Shown here one piece after another: positions 35,216 to 45,930 of a stretch of 64,000 nt of DNA. Positions within the stretch are counted from its first letter, which is position 1, and every line of letters starts with the position of its first letter. Made by a program: the position numbers and the translations under genes. A model generated the notes under the pieces. The model saw only the letters and a list, made by a program, of their open reading frames with translations. It did not search any database and was not told where the DNA came from. This DNA is from Polytrichum commune (lineage: Eukaryota; Streptophyta; Polytrichopsida; Polytrichales; Polytrichaceae): NCBI GenBank assembly GCA_950295325.1, contig OX485803.1:4896001-4960000 (forward strand), given 5' to 3'.

Positions 35216-36723
35216 GCTGCAAAAAATATGCACCATGTGCAGCAACGTGACCACCATTCTGTGCAGGACCTGCAAGTGCACAGCATACTGCTCTGCCGCA
35301 TGTCTCAAAGCCGACATGCCAGTACACTAGATCCTCTGCGGCGAGCTCCAAAAGTTCATGGCACCACCAAGCGCATCAGCAAGACATGGCATCTTCTTCC
35401 CAGTAGACCAGAAGACACCTCAATTCGTTTGGGCCACAACGCAGTGGCGCCCGCCAAAGGCTGGTGACCCAGGGTATGAGAAACTGAACCTCAAACCCTA
35501 CCTTGGAGACCAAATCTCCGACAAGATTAGAATCTATGGGAACTACATTCGTTCTCGCCCTCGACACGATCAAATCATGGTGTTCATGAGAGACACATGT
35601 TGCGTAGATGGATCCAAGGTGAACAGCAGCATCACTGCGCTCACCAAGGGTAATGCATTTCACTCCTGGCGTGGTGGAATGCTGGCAATGAAGGTCCCTT
35701 CTCTGGGAATAGATCCGGGACCGTACGTCAACTTGGACATGGTCGATTTCCGCGATGTGGTCGACCTCTTCTGCTCCTACCGTTCTGGAATCCAAATGAG
35801 CGGTGCTAGTTGCAATTGACACCACAAAGGGCCTGCTTCACCCCTCGATGACATGCTCAAAAAAAGATTCAAACAAGCCTGCAAATCCAATAGTAAAAAA
35901 GACTGCATCATCCGGGACCGCATCATTATCATCGTCCTTTGGCAAAACGGGAATTAATATCAATATTGAACAAGATACTACGTCTCTGGATGATCTGCTG
36001 GACAATCTGAACTTCGGTGAGAGGAATAGAAACGAAACCGTACATGAGACCAGAGGGCCTGCTTTACCCCACGAGTATGGCTTCAAAACATGATTCTTAC
36101 AACCCGGCAAATCCAAGAGTAAAAAGACTGCATCCGGGACGGCATCATCATCGATCCTCCTTTGGCAAAGCGGGGGTCAATATCGAAATCGTGCATGCTA
36201 CTACATCTGTGAAGGATACGCTGAACAATCTAAACCTCGGTGAGAAGAACCAAATCGAAACCGTAAACGAGACCGGAGCACCAGATGTCCGAGCAGACTT
36301 GGGGCTTCCAGGTGTGAGAATCAACTGCGTTGGAGACCGTGAGAGCAGCAAAGCGCAGTTTGAGGCGATCCCGCGGGAATTCCAGCTCTTCTATTTAGGC
36401 TAACCCTAAGGCCAAGGTCCGATTGGGGTTGGGCGTCTCCTATGGCATGGCAACAACCGGCTGGGAGTGTGGTCGTTGTGCACGCTGAGAGGAATGAAGT
36501 TTTACCGCAACACCTGGGGGCATTGTGTTATTTGTGCCAGTATGTGATGCAGCCTCTCTTCGAGGATTCCATGGGGGCAGGTATGGATCCCGCAAATCCC
36601 ATACCCAAGGGTGATGTGTTGCGGAGGCTTACCTCGCGGGAATTCCAGCTCTTCTATTTAGGCTTCAACAATTGGAAACGAGACAATGATCCAAATTATA
36701 AAACCGTGCAACTGCCTTCGTAG
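35211..36723 (+). pseudogene. MYND-finger protein gene of fungal-like type, degenerate
   Basis: From ATG 35211 the frame encodes a complete MYND zinc finger spacing: C-x2-C-x7-C-x2-C-x5-C-x3-C-x7-H-x3-C (CTMCSNV, LCRTCKC, YCSAACLKADMPVH). A TAG at 35328-35330 sits between the last His and Cys. The same frame then stays open to 35817 (HGIFFPVDQKTPQFVW, FRDVVDLFCSYRSG). More family text follows in other frames: GVRINCVGD near 36315 and MAWQQPAGSVVVVHAE to MQPLFEDSMGAGMDP at 36442-36590, ending at TAG 36721. From memory this order (N-terminal MYND, FP.D...P.FVW, GVRINC.GD, MQPLFEDSMGAG) matches a family common in ascomycete fungi. That recollection needs a database search. Breaks are the stop, frame changes and an inserted tandem duplication (35828-36292). 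It is intronless. Confidence 0.65.
35828..36292 (+). repeat. Tandem duplication (2 x ~230 bp) inside the MYND pseudogene
   Basis: The two copies, about 35828-36052 and 36053-36292, encode parallel peptides in different frames: NPANPIVKK...SFGKTGINI...LDNLNFGERNRNETV and NPANPRVKR...SFGKAGVNI...LNNLNLGEKNQIETV. Conservation of the peptides suggests this segment was once translated. Confidence 0.8.
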
Positions 36724-36733
36724 CACTTGCTCA

Positions 36734-36869
36734 TGTTGGATCGTTATCATCCAACCTCAAGTATTTTCTGCTACTTAGTTTTAAGTTCTGTCCATATATT
36801 TAGTATATGATCTATGTTGTTCTTCGTATCTATAGTTACTTCACTTCAATAAAGTTTAGCATTTCTCCA
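36734..36869 (+). mobile_element. Ty1/copia 5' LTR, short (136 bp)
   Basis: The stretch begins TGTTGGATCG with an internal inverted ATCCAAC and ends CTCCA. An AATAAA signal lies near its end (about 36848) and TATATTTAG earlier. The sequence immediately after is a tRNA-iMet-type primer binding site. TG...CA ends, polyadenylation signal and adjoining PBS together support an LTR. No 3' LTR was found. Confidence 0.65.
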
Positions 36870-36881
36870 TGGTATCAGAGC
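36870..36881 (+). other. Primer binding site complementary to initiator tRNA-Met
   Basis: TGGTATCAGAGC directly follows the LTR. It is the standard PBS of plant Ty1/copia elements. Confidence 0.85.
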
Positions 36882-38342
36882 TGGGGTATCCCAGTGTAGA
36901 ATCTTGTATAATGTCATGAGTTTGGGCTGGGGATTCGTGGCACTCAAGTGAAGTCATCCGGTAACGAAAATTGGATGAGTTCATCAAGAAGCTCGGATGG
37001 AGCTTACTTTAGTGAAACACCTCCGAGTTGGCATGTAAGATCTATTTTCTCCCTCATCGTTATTTTATAATATTAATTAGTTGGCAAGGGCCAATGATGT
37101 GGCCTTGGATGCTCTAAGCCTATTTTCTAACCTTCCATGAGTTGATTCCAAGGCCATGATGTGGCTTTGAATTTCACATGATTATTTTGATAAATATCGC
37201 AAGAGATCAACATATGCAATATATAATTATGAAGTGTTGTCATAGACATTTTTTTTTCATAATTCATTTATTTTGCACATGTGTGATTGTTCAAACATTT
37301 GTAATATGGCAAAATAATATACATCACCTTGTGATAAATTGGTGAACTAAAAAAATAAATTTGTTATTATTATTATTATTATTAACATATAATTATATTT
37401 ATTCTAAAATAACTAATATACACCATGTGATTTTAAAGATAATACAATATGTGATGAGGATAAAATATTACAATAATTCAGATAGGCTATAGTCAGAAAC
37501 TTATGATTTTTTGAGTATACCCCATCCATAACGTTGTCCCACAAGTCTAATTCCAAATTACATATCATTTATACCTTATATTATATTACCTAAAAATAAA
37601 ATTGATATTTATATAATTTTTGTTATATGTTTTATATTCTATCTTCATTGTTTCATTTTGGTCATCTTATGAACACTTGCACTAATCTATCATTAGAATG
37701 ACAAAGATAATTTCAAATGGTAAGTCACAAAATTATAACCTCAATGTTAATGAGGATTTTGTAATGTTTTTGACCTCCAAGTTAATTGCGTGCTTCATTG
37801 ATGATTTCACTTCCAGAATGAAATCCCAATCAATTGCTTATTTACTAATTGGAAGTGCACATATATATTGGATTTTAGACCTTGAAGGTGAAGTGCACTC
37901 AATATGGGATTTATAGTCAAGAGGCCTTCAAGAATGCAATTTTTTTTCGAAGTTGGGCAAGGCAGACAACAATTTTGGGTCGGGTTTAGAAAATTTCTCT
38001 AGAAGGTTGCCCCAAACTGGATTCGACACCTCCAAAAGTTCGTGAGGGGGTATTTAACGTCCGCCCATGTTGTTTTTTCTTAAAGATAACCGGATTAGTA
38101 GTGATAGGTTGGCAACACAAGATGCCCCCACTTGCTTCTATATGAGGCATTATTTTTTATTTTTTTTATGTCTATACCCCATTATATTGTTGCCTTAAGT
38201 ATTAGATTAGACTAGGATTTTTAAAACTACTAAAACTTGGTATTTTTAAAACCCTTGAGACAAGGAGCCGACGACGTATGGAAGTGTCTAAAGTGGTTCA
38301 TCTCATCCGCAAAGATGAATGAACTCTCACTAATGAGAATAC
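36882..38342. other. Copia leader and AT-rich insert, no gene seen
   Basis: The first ~150 bp look like retrotransposon leader. About 37060-38280 is AT-rich with a (TTA) microsatellite at 37364-37384 and no coding signal. A 22-bp inverted match links 36926-36950 and 38342-38366 (GGGGATTCGTGGCACTCA). Confidence 0.45.
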
Positions 38343-39370
38343 ATGAGTGCCACGAATCCCCGGCCATGAGTTTGAGAGCGAGACTTGTACGGGTTCATCA
38401 GTAGAGACAAGAGATTGGGAGTTCATGGGTACCATGCACGACGTGATAGTGATAGAAAAATTGTTAGAAGGACCCTCCAACTTGAGAGTGTGGAGGGACA
38501 CGGATCAAAATGTATACGAGAAAGAAGACTTGTGGGACCTGTTAGAGCCAGAGGAAGAAGATCTTGAAATGAACGAGAGTCAGGATTGATCAATGAAGGT
38601 CCGCACAGAAAGGGAGATTTCGTCAGAACATTAACAGAGAGGCAACTCTTTTGAAGAAGGAAACTGACGGCCATCCGTTTGCTCAATCTAACCGTTTCAC
38701 CCAAAGTTCTACCTTTCATACGAGACATCAGGACAAGCAGTAGCATGGAACTTTTTGAACGAAAAATACAATGCACAGACGATTGCGGATGTCATGGCGT
38801 TGAGAAATCACTGGGCTTCTTTTAGGATGCTATAACTTTTATGCAAACCTTAGCTGAACTCTTGGATGAGCTCACAAATGCCAGAGCCATTATCGATAAT
38901 AACACAGTTGTGCACAACATGCTAACTGAGTTCTCTCAAGATTTGAAATCTTCGTCAGGACAATCCCATTCAGCCGAGAATGCCAATACTCGACAGTCTG
39001 GGGGCAAGGCTTCATCATGAGGAGAATCCAAGCTCAAGCTCCGAAGTGGACATTCATCTGACGAAGCGTCGGTTTTCCGATTCTGCAATCAACCAGGTCG
39101 TATTAATATTGCACGCCATCGCATTGCTCCTAGTTCAGTAGTGCAACCTAATCCTAGCTGGCCTCTCCGAGTTCGTTTTGAAAGAGACAGTTATAGATTG
39201 AGTAGATGAATCTCTCCGTGTAGCACTCCAGGCATTGTCAATGGAAGATGGAAATTTATGGATCAATGACTCTGGAGCTTCACGACATTTCACAGGAAAT
39301 TTTCAGGCAATTGAATGCACTAAAGCCCAGCTTCTTATCTGGATCGGCAGTCTCTGCGGGGGGAACTAGT
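38343..39370 (+). pseudogene. Ty1/copia gag and protease remnant
   Basis: The frame 38343-38589 contains EKLLEGPSNLRVWRDTDQNV and KEDLWDLLEPEEED, the gag N-terminal pattern of copia elements. Frameshifted continuations give KVLPFIRDIRTS, a WNFLNEKYNAQTIADVMALR-like segment near 38745-38805 and LAELLDELTNA. A decayed zinc knuckle (FRFCNQPGRI) lies near 39075. WINDSGASRHFTGN near 39262 is the aspartic protease motif. Several stops and frame changes break it. Integrase, reverse transcriptase and RNase H are missing, so it is a truncated copy. Confidence 0.8.
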
Positions 39371-39393
39371 CACTCTATAGAAGGCCATGGAAG

Positions 39394-39925
39394 TATCTTC
39401 TCACTCTTGTAGCACAGCACTTTTGCAGCACCCGATGCCTATCACTTGACATCAAGGCCACATTTCTTCACAAATTCAGATCTGAATATGTACAGAGTAT
39501 GTCTTGGTGATGGCTAGAAATTATAGCAAAGCAGGACAGAGGTAGTCTATATGAATTCATGCTCATGAATGAAGGAGGCAATGATCCGAGGTACGAAACC
39601 GTGAATCTGACTTCGTAGCACTTGCTCACACTTCCTTCGGTGCTCGGGTCAGCCATCTCGTATGTCGGCTATGGCGTGCACAAGTTGCTGTGAGTTAACA
39701 ATTCAGACCAGGCAATCAACTCACTCTTGTAGCACACCACTTCGGCAGCACCCGACGCCTATCACTTCACATCAAGACCAGATTTCTTCACAATGCAGAA
39801 CTGATGAATACATACAGATTATCTCTTGGTTATGTCTATAAAAAGAAACGCAAGACTGAGGAGGCCGATGGAATTCATGTTCAAGAATGTCAATTCTCAA
39901 TTCCCTTCAAGCACTTGTTAGCCTG
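39394..39925 (+). repeat. Tandem duplication carrying fragments of the MYND gene 3' end
   Basis: About 39394-39480 and 39718-39805 share TCACTCTTGTAGCACASCAC, GCAGCACCCGAYGCCTATCA and ATTTCTTCACAA. At 39570-39625 the text AATGATCCGAGGTACGAAAC through TCGTAGCACTTGCTCA repeats the MYND pseudogene terminus (36685-36733). So a second decayed copy of that 3' end lies beyond the copia remnant. Confidence 0.65.
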
Positions 39926-40059
39926 AATTTACAGTCCGACGGTCTCGCTTGCCCACTTCGGCCCGAACAGAAACACTTCTCCGAGTGCTGCTTTGCGGCT
40001 TCAAAATGGCTCGGAGGAGTCTTGTGCGAATTGGTTGTGCAGTGTGCATTGAATTCTGT

Positions 40060-40190
40060 AGAGTAGAGGCGTCCACAACCGATCACTTGAGAGATTCTGC
40101 GCCAAATCTGGAGAAGTCTAAGGCGATGCAATTTTTTCCCTCGTAGGAAGATAGAAATCAGTAGGACTGGAATTTTTTCGGTAATTTTGC
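40060..40190. repeat. Dispersed repeat shared with 61840-61970
   Basis: Shared blocks include TAGAGTAGAGGC, AACCRATCACTT, GAGAAGTMTAAGG and GTAGGAAGATAG in the same order. No coding content. Confidence 0.6.
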
Positions 40191-40368
40191 TCCTTGAATT
40201 GAAATTATTTTGAAAGCAAAAGTTGGCCCAAACACATTACCAATCTCTACGGTTTGCCATCACCGCTCATTTTTAGACAAATTCCTCCTCACTTTAGCAC
40301 TCAAAACCAGGGACATGTGTCACGGCATTATTGATTCTCTAGTGATACCATAACCGAAGTTGGGGAAA

Positions 40369-41748
40369 GGGCACCTTTATACACGGCATGGGGCCGGCCG
40401 GAGCACCGGCCCGATTAAGCCCTCAATCCGGCCCCACTTTATGAACTTTTTGGGGGGCCCACCTTGTCACATGTAAAGTGACGAGGCCCAATTCTAGGGC
40501 CCGATGGTCTTAACAGTTAAGTTTTATAGAACTTACCGTGGTCAATATCCAGTGTTCTCGACAATTAAGTTTCACGACACTTAATACTATGAGGGACGAC
40601 ATCTATAGGGTTGTGGTTAGCGAATCAAAATTGGGTCCCACTAGACTAAATTGGGGCTTTGAATCTATTATGGTGTCAAAATGCTCTTATAAATTTATCT
40701 ACCATGTTCAATGGATTGACCGATGGGTGTGGTTTAGAAGGCACACCATATTCTTGATTAACGGCTTAAATGTTTCATTTTTGTCTTAAGTGCATAATTA
40801 GCACCTTAATTATTGTGTTATTAGCCTAATGCTATCATATTTACAATAATTGTTATCATATTAGACTAATCATAGCCTAAGCCATATCATATGCTTGATT
40901 AAATGCTTAAATATTTCATTTCTATCTTAAGTGTGTGATTAGCACCCTAATTTTTGTATTATTAGCCTAATTGTACCATATTTGTGCTAATTATTGTGTT
41001 AGTGGACTAACCCATTGAATAATGCATGCCAAATTCGTGATTGACAACTTAGAATGTTTTATTTTTATCTTAAGTGTATGATTAGCGTCTTAATTGTTGT
41101 GTTATTACCCTATTGGTAACATACTTATACTGATTGTTGCCTTATTAGACCAACCCATAGCCTAAGCCATACCATGTGTTTGATTAAATGCTTCAATGTT
41201 TCATTTTTATCTTAAGTGTGGGATTAGCACCCTAATTGTTATATTATTAGCCTAATGCTATCATATTTTAGCTAATTGATGCGTTATTAGACTAACCTAT
41301 AGCTTAAGCCATACTACATGCTTGATTAAATGTTTGAATGTTTCACTTTTATCTTAAGTGTGTGATTAACGCCCTAATTGTTGCCTTATTAGTCTATTGC
41401 AATCATATTTATGCTAATTGTTGTGTAATTAGAAGAGTGGAGTGAATAGGAGAGGAAAACAATTTACTCCGGTAGTAATTGACGGACAAGATGAGCTCAA
41501 TCTAACGGAGGAGCCCAATCGGGCCCTAGATCGGAGTTCGGAACGAGGAAAAGCTCGTCCCGAACTCTTATCTAGCTAGGGCCCAATGGTTTGGCACCAA
41601 AATTGTGCCACCTAGGATGCCACATGGGATGAGTGAGTGCTCGGCCCGTTCCCAAGTATAAAGCCCTTGGGCTTGATTTGATGAAATCGAGCGATCTTAT
41701 TGGCCCAAATTTTGAGGGTTCTAGCCGGCCCGGAGTATAAAGTGGCCC
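40369..41748. mobile_element. TIR element G (~1.4 kb)
   Basis: The left end GGGCACCTTTATACACGGCA and inverted right end GGGCCACTTTATACTCCGGG, each followed by a GGCCGG motif, form imperfect TIRs. Flanks are AAA and TTA, so the target duplication is unclear. The interior contains repeated AT-rich units of about 230 bp (YTTAAGTGTGTGATTAGC, GCTTGATTAAATG) between 40760 and 41400. No transposase frame. Confidence 0.6.
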
Positions 41749-41756
41749 TTAGGGTT

Positions 41757-41873
41757 AGGATCCATGTAGACTGTTTCGCCCACCAAATTCTAGTGGAAAT
41801 GTAGATTTCATCTAGTGGCATATACATTTCCAATAAAATATGGTCGGCGAGTGACCCACATGAAAACTAAGCC
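41757..41873. repeat. Small foldback repeat
   Basis: The two halves are inverse: TCCATGTAG...CGCCCACCA...GAAATGTAGATTTC and its reverse ending GGCGAGTGACCCACATG. A related foldback lies at 58147-58252, and half of one at 57505-57555. Confidence 0.65.
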
Positions 41874-42685
41874 TTACAAACCATGAAACGTGGAATCTTA
41901 TTTTAATCACCCATGAAAAGAAATAACCGAAATCAATCCCAACCTAATCAAAACTATGGCACCCTATAGATTTCCAATGAGGTTATGATCAGGAATAGGT
42001 GGTTCGACTTTTGGTCGTGATCATGCATCCATATTTTTCAAAAATGTCACACAAACATGACCAAGAGTCAAGGTTTACACCAATGTTGGACTAATATCGT
42101 CTTCTTTTCTTAATATCATTTGGATATATGTACTGAGGATTTCATATTTTTCTGACGGGTATGGATATAACTATGTGTATTTGACAATATTTTGGTTTTC
42201 AACATCATTCAAGTCCATGTACCATGCCAGGACTTTCAGACCTAGGTAAAATCAACCTAGTATCAATATGGTGTAGAATGGTATTGATCCAAATAATGAC
42301 TCAAGTATACAAAATTCCCTCACCTTGACATACCCACCCAATATCATCAATTTGATTGGTATGACAAGTTTGATACTCAGAGATAGGTTATTTGATACCA
42401 TTATTGATGTTGATTATTGATACCATGCATTCACCTCTATTCGGTCCAACATTGGTTCACACTCCTCCATGGACCACATTCCACAAAGATGACTGTGCGA
42501 AATGCATGGCTCCTTGGCTCTTCCGTCTCTTGGGGTTTGTGTTCTGTATGATAGACAAGTTCATAAAGACATTGTTCAGGATAATCATCATCTCTCCTAA
42601 GCTCTTGAATCAGTAAGGAATCATTGGCTTCATAGTTATCTACATGAACAAAGTTGGGCTTTGTGAGTGGAAAAAACACCATCTA

Positions 42686-43107
42686 AGGTAGAAATACCAT
42701 AACCCAATAACCATCCTCTAGCCGTGCACTAGACCGCCGTTATAATGGTGAAGTGCCATTTCTAAAACGGAACATGGCTCGGCGGCAACTTCAATGCGTG
42801 TACACTTAGTGTAGCCAATGAGAGTCAAGTGTTAATGTACTCATGAGGTAACCAATTTAGGCGATGTTATGTATGAAAATGCGGAGTACCATGTTCATTG
42901 TAGGGAGAATCTAGTGACCGAGTAGGGGGATTGGACAACTTTCCACTTTGAAAAATTGTAGCATCTTCTATAAAGGGCAGAAAAATATGAAATACCTTGC
43001 ATTCTTCATGAATCCTTCTCGTCTATCTTGGAAAATTATCTCATGATTGTCGGACTAGATCTTCAATATGAATCATCTTATTTTCACGAGTTATAGTATT
43101 TCTACTG
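42686..43107. mobile_element. TA-target MITE, copy 1 (downstream of the PNL gene)
   Basis: About 422 bp with ends AGGTAGAAATACCATAA and its imperfect inverse, flanked by TA on each side. It is closely related to 59498-59919. TA duplication with short TIRs fits a Tc1/mariner (Stowaway-like) MITE. It ends about 35 bp from the PNL LRR tail. Confidence 0.75.
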
Positions 43108-43141
43108 TAAGGTAGACTTGTGCTATTTGAATACTTTTCAC

Positions 43142-43926
43142 TCAAAACTCACTTTCTTGTAGGACGTGAAACACGCAATTAGTGAAACACGAACACCAAA
43201 ACAAATCCAATGTTGTCAAAGAAGTCAAGTTCCCCAATCCCTCCGGTAATGTCGTCAAGCTCTCACACCCAAACAAATGCAATGTTGTCAAAGAAGTCAA
43301 GTTCCCCAATCCCTCCGGTAATGTCGTCAAACTCTCACACCCAAACAAATGCAATGTTGTCAAAGAAGTCAAGTTCCCCAATCCCTCCGCTAATATCGTC
43401 AAGTTCAAACACCTCGACAAATTCTATGTTATCAAAGAAGTCAAGTTCCCCAATCCCTACCGTAATGTTGTCAAGTTCGAACACCTAGACAAATCCAATG
43501 TTGTCAAAGAAATCAAGTTCCCCAATCCCTCCGCTAATATTGTCAAGTTCGAACACCTAGACAAATTCTATGTTGTCAAAGAAAACAAGTTCCCCAATCC
43601 CTCTGGTAATGTCAAGAAGTTTGAACACCCAAACGAATCCAATGTCGTTAAAGAAGTCAACTTCTCCAATCCCTCCGGTAATGTCAAGAAACTTGAACAC
43701 CCAGACAAATCCAAGGTTGTCAAAGAAGTCAAGTTCACCAATCCCTCCAGTGATGTCCACAAGCTCGAACACCCAGACAAATCCAATGTTGTCAAAGAAG
43801 TCAAGTTTCCCAATCCCTCCGGTGATGTCGACAAGCTCGAACACCACACAAATCCAATGTTGTCAAAGAAGTCAAGTTTTCCAATCCCTCCGGTAATGTC
43901 GACAAGCTCGAACACCCACACAAATC
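43142..43926 (-). pseudogene. Decaying 3' tail of the PNL LRR array
   Basis: About ten more 24-residue LRR units (TLPEGLGNLTSLTTLDLSGC type) continue past the stop of the PNL open frame. Lesions are the TAG at 43929-43927 itself (TTG to TAG in a Leu position), a one-base deletion near 43846 that changes frame, and a second TTG-to-TAG at the end of the frame closing at 43568. The tail ends with FTNCVFHVLQESEF and a stop at 43142. Likely the former C-terminus of the receptor, no longer translated. Confidence 0.8.
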
Positions 43927-45930
43927 CTATTTTGTCAAAGAAGTCAACTTCCCCAATCCATCCGGTGATGTCGACAAGCTCGAACACCCAGACAAATCCA
44001 ATGTTGTCAAAGAAGGCAAGTTTCCCAATCCCTCCGGTAATGTCGATAACCTCGAACACCCAGCCAAATCCAATTTTGTCAAAGAAGTCAACTTCCCTAA
44101 TCCCTCCGGTAATGTCGACAAGCTCGAACACCCAGACAAATCCAATATTGTCAAAGAAGTCAACTTCCCCAATCCCTCCGGTAATGTTGTTAGGCTTATC
44201 CATCGACACAATTCCAATTTTCTCAAAGAAGTCAAGTTCCCCAATCCCTCCGGTAATGTCATCAAGCTGGAACATCCAGACAATTTCAATGTTGTCAAAG
44301 AAGTCAACTTCCCCAATCCCTCCGGTAATGTCGACAAGCTCGAACACCCAGACAAATCCAATGTTGTCAAAGAAGTCAAGTTCCCCAATCCCTCCGGTAA
44401 TGTCGACAAGCTCGAACACCCACACAAATCCAATATTGTCAAAGAAGTCAAGTTCCCCAATCCCTCCGGTAATGTCGACAAGCTCGAGCACCCAAACAAA
44501 TCCAATATTGTCAAAGAAGTCAACTTCCCCAATCCCTCCGGTAATGCTGTTAGGCTTGCCCATCGACACAATTCCAAAGTCCTCAAAGAACTCAAATTCC
44601 CCAATCCCTCCGGTAATGTCGACAAGCTCGAACACCTAGACAAATCCAATGTTGTCAAAGAAGTCAAGTTCCCCAATCCCTTCGGTAATGTCGTCAAGCT
44701 CTCACACCCAAACAAATGCAATGTTGTCAAAGAAGTCAACTTCTCCAATCCCTCCGGTAATGTCGACAAGCTCGAACACCCAGACAAATCCAATATTGTC
44801 AAAGAAGTCAACTTCCCCAATCCCTCCGGTAATGTTGTTAGGCTTATCCATCGACACAATTCCAATTTTCTCAAAGAAGTCAAGTTCCCCAATCCCTCCG
44901 GTAATGTCATCAAGCTGGAACACCCAGACAAATCCAATATTGTCAAAGAAGTCAACTTCCCCAATCCCTCCGGTAATGCTGTTAGGCTTGCCCATCGACA
45001 CAATTCCAATGTTGTCAAAGAACTCAAGTTCCCCAATCCCTCCGGTAATGTCGACAAGCTCGAACACCCAAACAAATCCAATATTGTCAAAGAAGTCAAG
45101 TTCCCCAATCCCTCCGGTAATGTCGTCAAGCTCTCACACCCAAACAAATGCAATGTTGTCAAAGAAGTCAACTTCTCCAATCCCTCCGGTAATGTCGACA
45201 AGCTCGAACACCCAGACAAATCCAATATTGTCAAAGAAGTCAACTTCCCCAATCCCTCCGGTAATGTTGTTAGGCTTATCCATCGACACAATTCCAATTT
45301 TCTCAAAGAAGTCAAGTTCCCCAATCCCTCCGGTAATGTCATCAAGCTGGAACATCCAGACAATTTCAATGTTGTCAAAGAAGTCAACTTCCCCAATCCC
45401 TCCGGTAATGTCGCCAAGCTTGAACACCCAGACAAATCCAATGTTGTCAAAGAAGTCAAGTTCCCCAATCCCTCCGGTAATGTCGACAAGCTCGAACACC
45501 CAAACAAATCCAATATTGTCAAAGAAGTCAAGTTCCCCAATCCCTCCGGTAATGTCGTCAAGCATGAACACCCCCACAAATCCAATGTTGTCAAAGAAGT
45601 CAAGTTCCCCAATCCCTCCGGTAATGTCGACAAGCTCGAACACCCAAACAAATCCAATATTGTCAAAGAAGTCAACTTCCCCAATCCCTCCGGTAATGTC
45701 GTCAAGCATGAACACCCGCACAAATCCAATGTTGTCAAAGAAGTCAACTTCCACAATCCCTCCGGTAATGTCGACAAGCATGAACACCCAGACAAATCCA
45801 ATGTTGTCAAAGAAGTCAAGTTCCCCAATCCCTCCGGTAATGTCATTAAGCTCGAACACGAAAACAAAGACAGTGTTGTCAAAGAAGTCAAGTATGCCAA
45901 CATCTCTGGAAATGTTGTCAATTCCTTACA
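43180..45930 (-). repeat. 72-bp tandem LRR-coding repeat array
   Basis: About 37 units of 72 bp, each encoding one 24-residue LRR, in head-to-tail order. Larger blocks repeat too. A six-unit (432-bp) block recurs, visible as LRRs 8-13 against 14-19, and the marker CATCGACACAATTCC recurs at about 44206, 44565, 44851, 44994 and 45285. The high identity points to recent unequal exchange. Confidence 0.9.

Noticed and set aside
36926-38366. 22-bp inverted match as TIRs of a 1.4-kb element
   Set aside because: The match stops abruptly and no target duplication is visible; more likely rearranged retrotransposon leader.
38343-38589. 80-codon acidic frame as a host gene
   Set aside because: Its motifs fit copia gag, and protease text and a primer binding site are in order nearby.
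44702-45859. Further minus-strand frames with FDNIGFVWVFELVDITGGIG repeats
   Set aside because: They are out-of-frame readings of the same 72-bp repeat; the LRR frame is the conserved one.
43180-45930. CRISPR-like or satellite interpretation of the 72-bp array
   Set aside because: Units are contiguous without spacers and encode LRRs in the frame of an adjoining receptor; the genome is eukaryotic.
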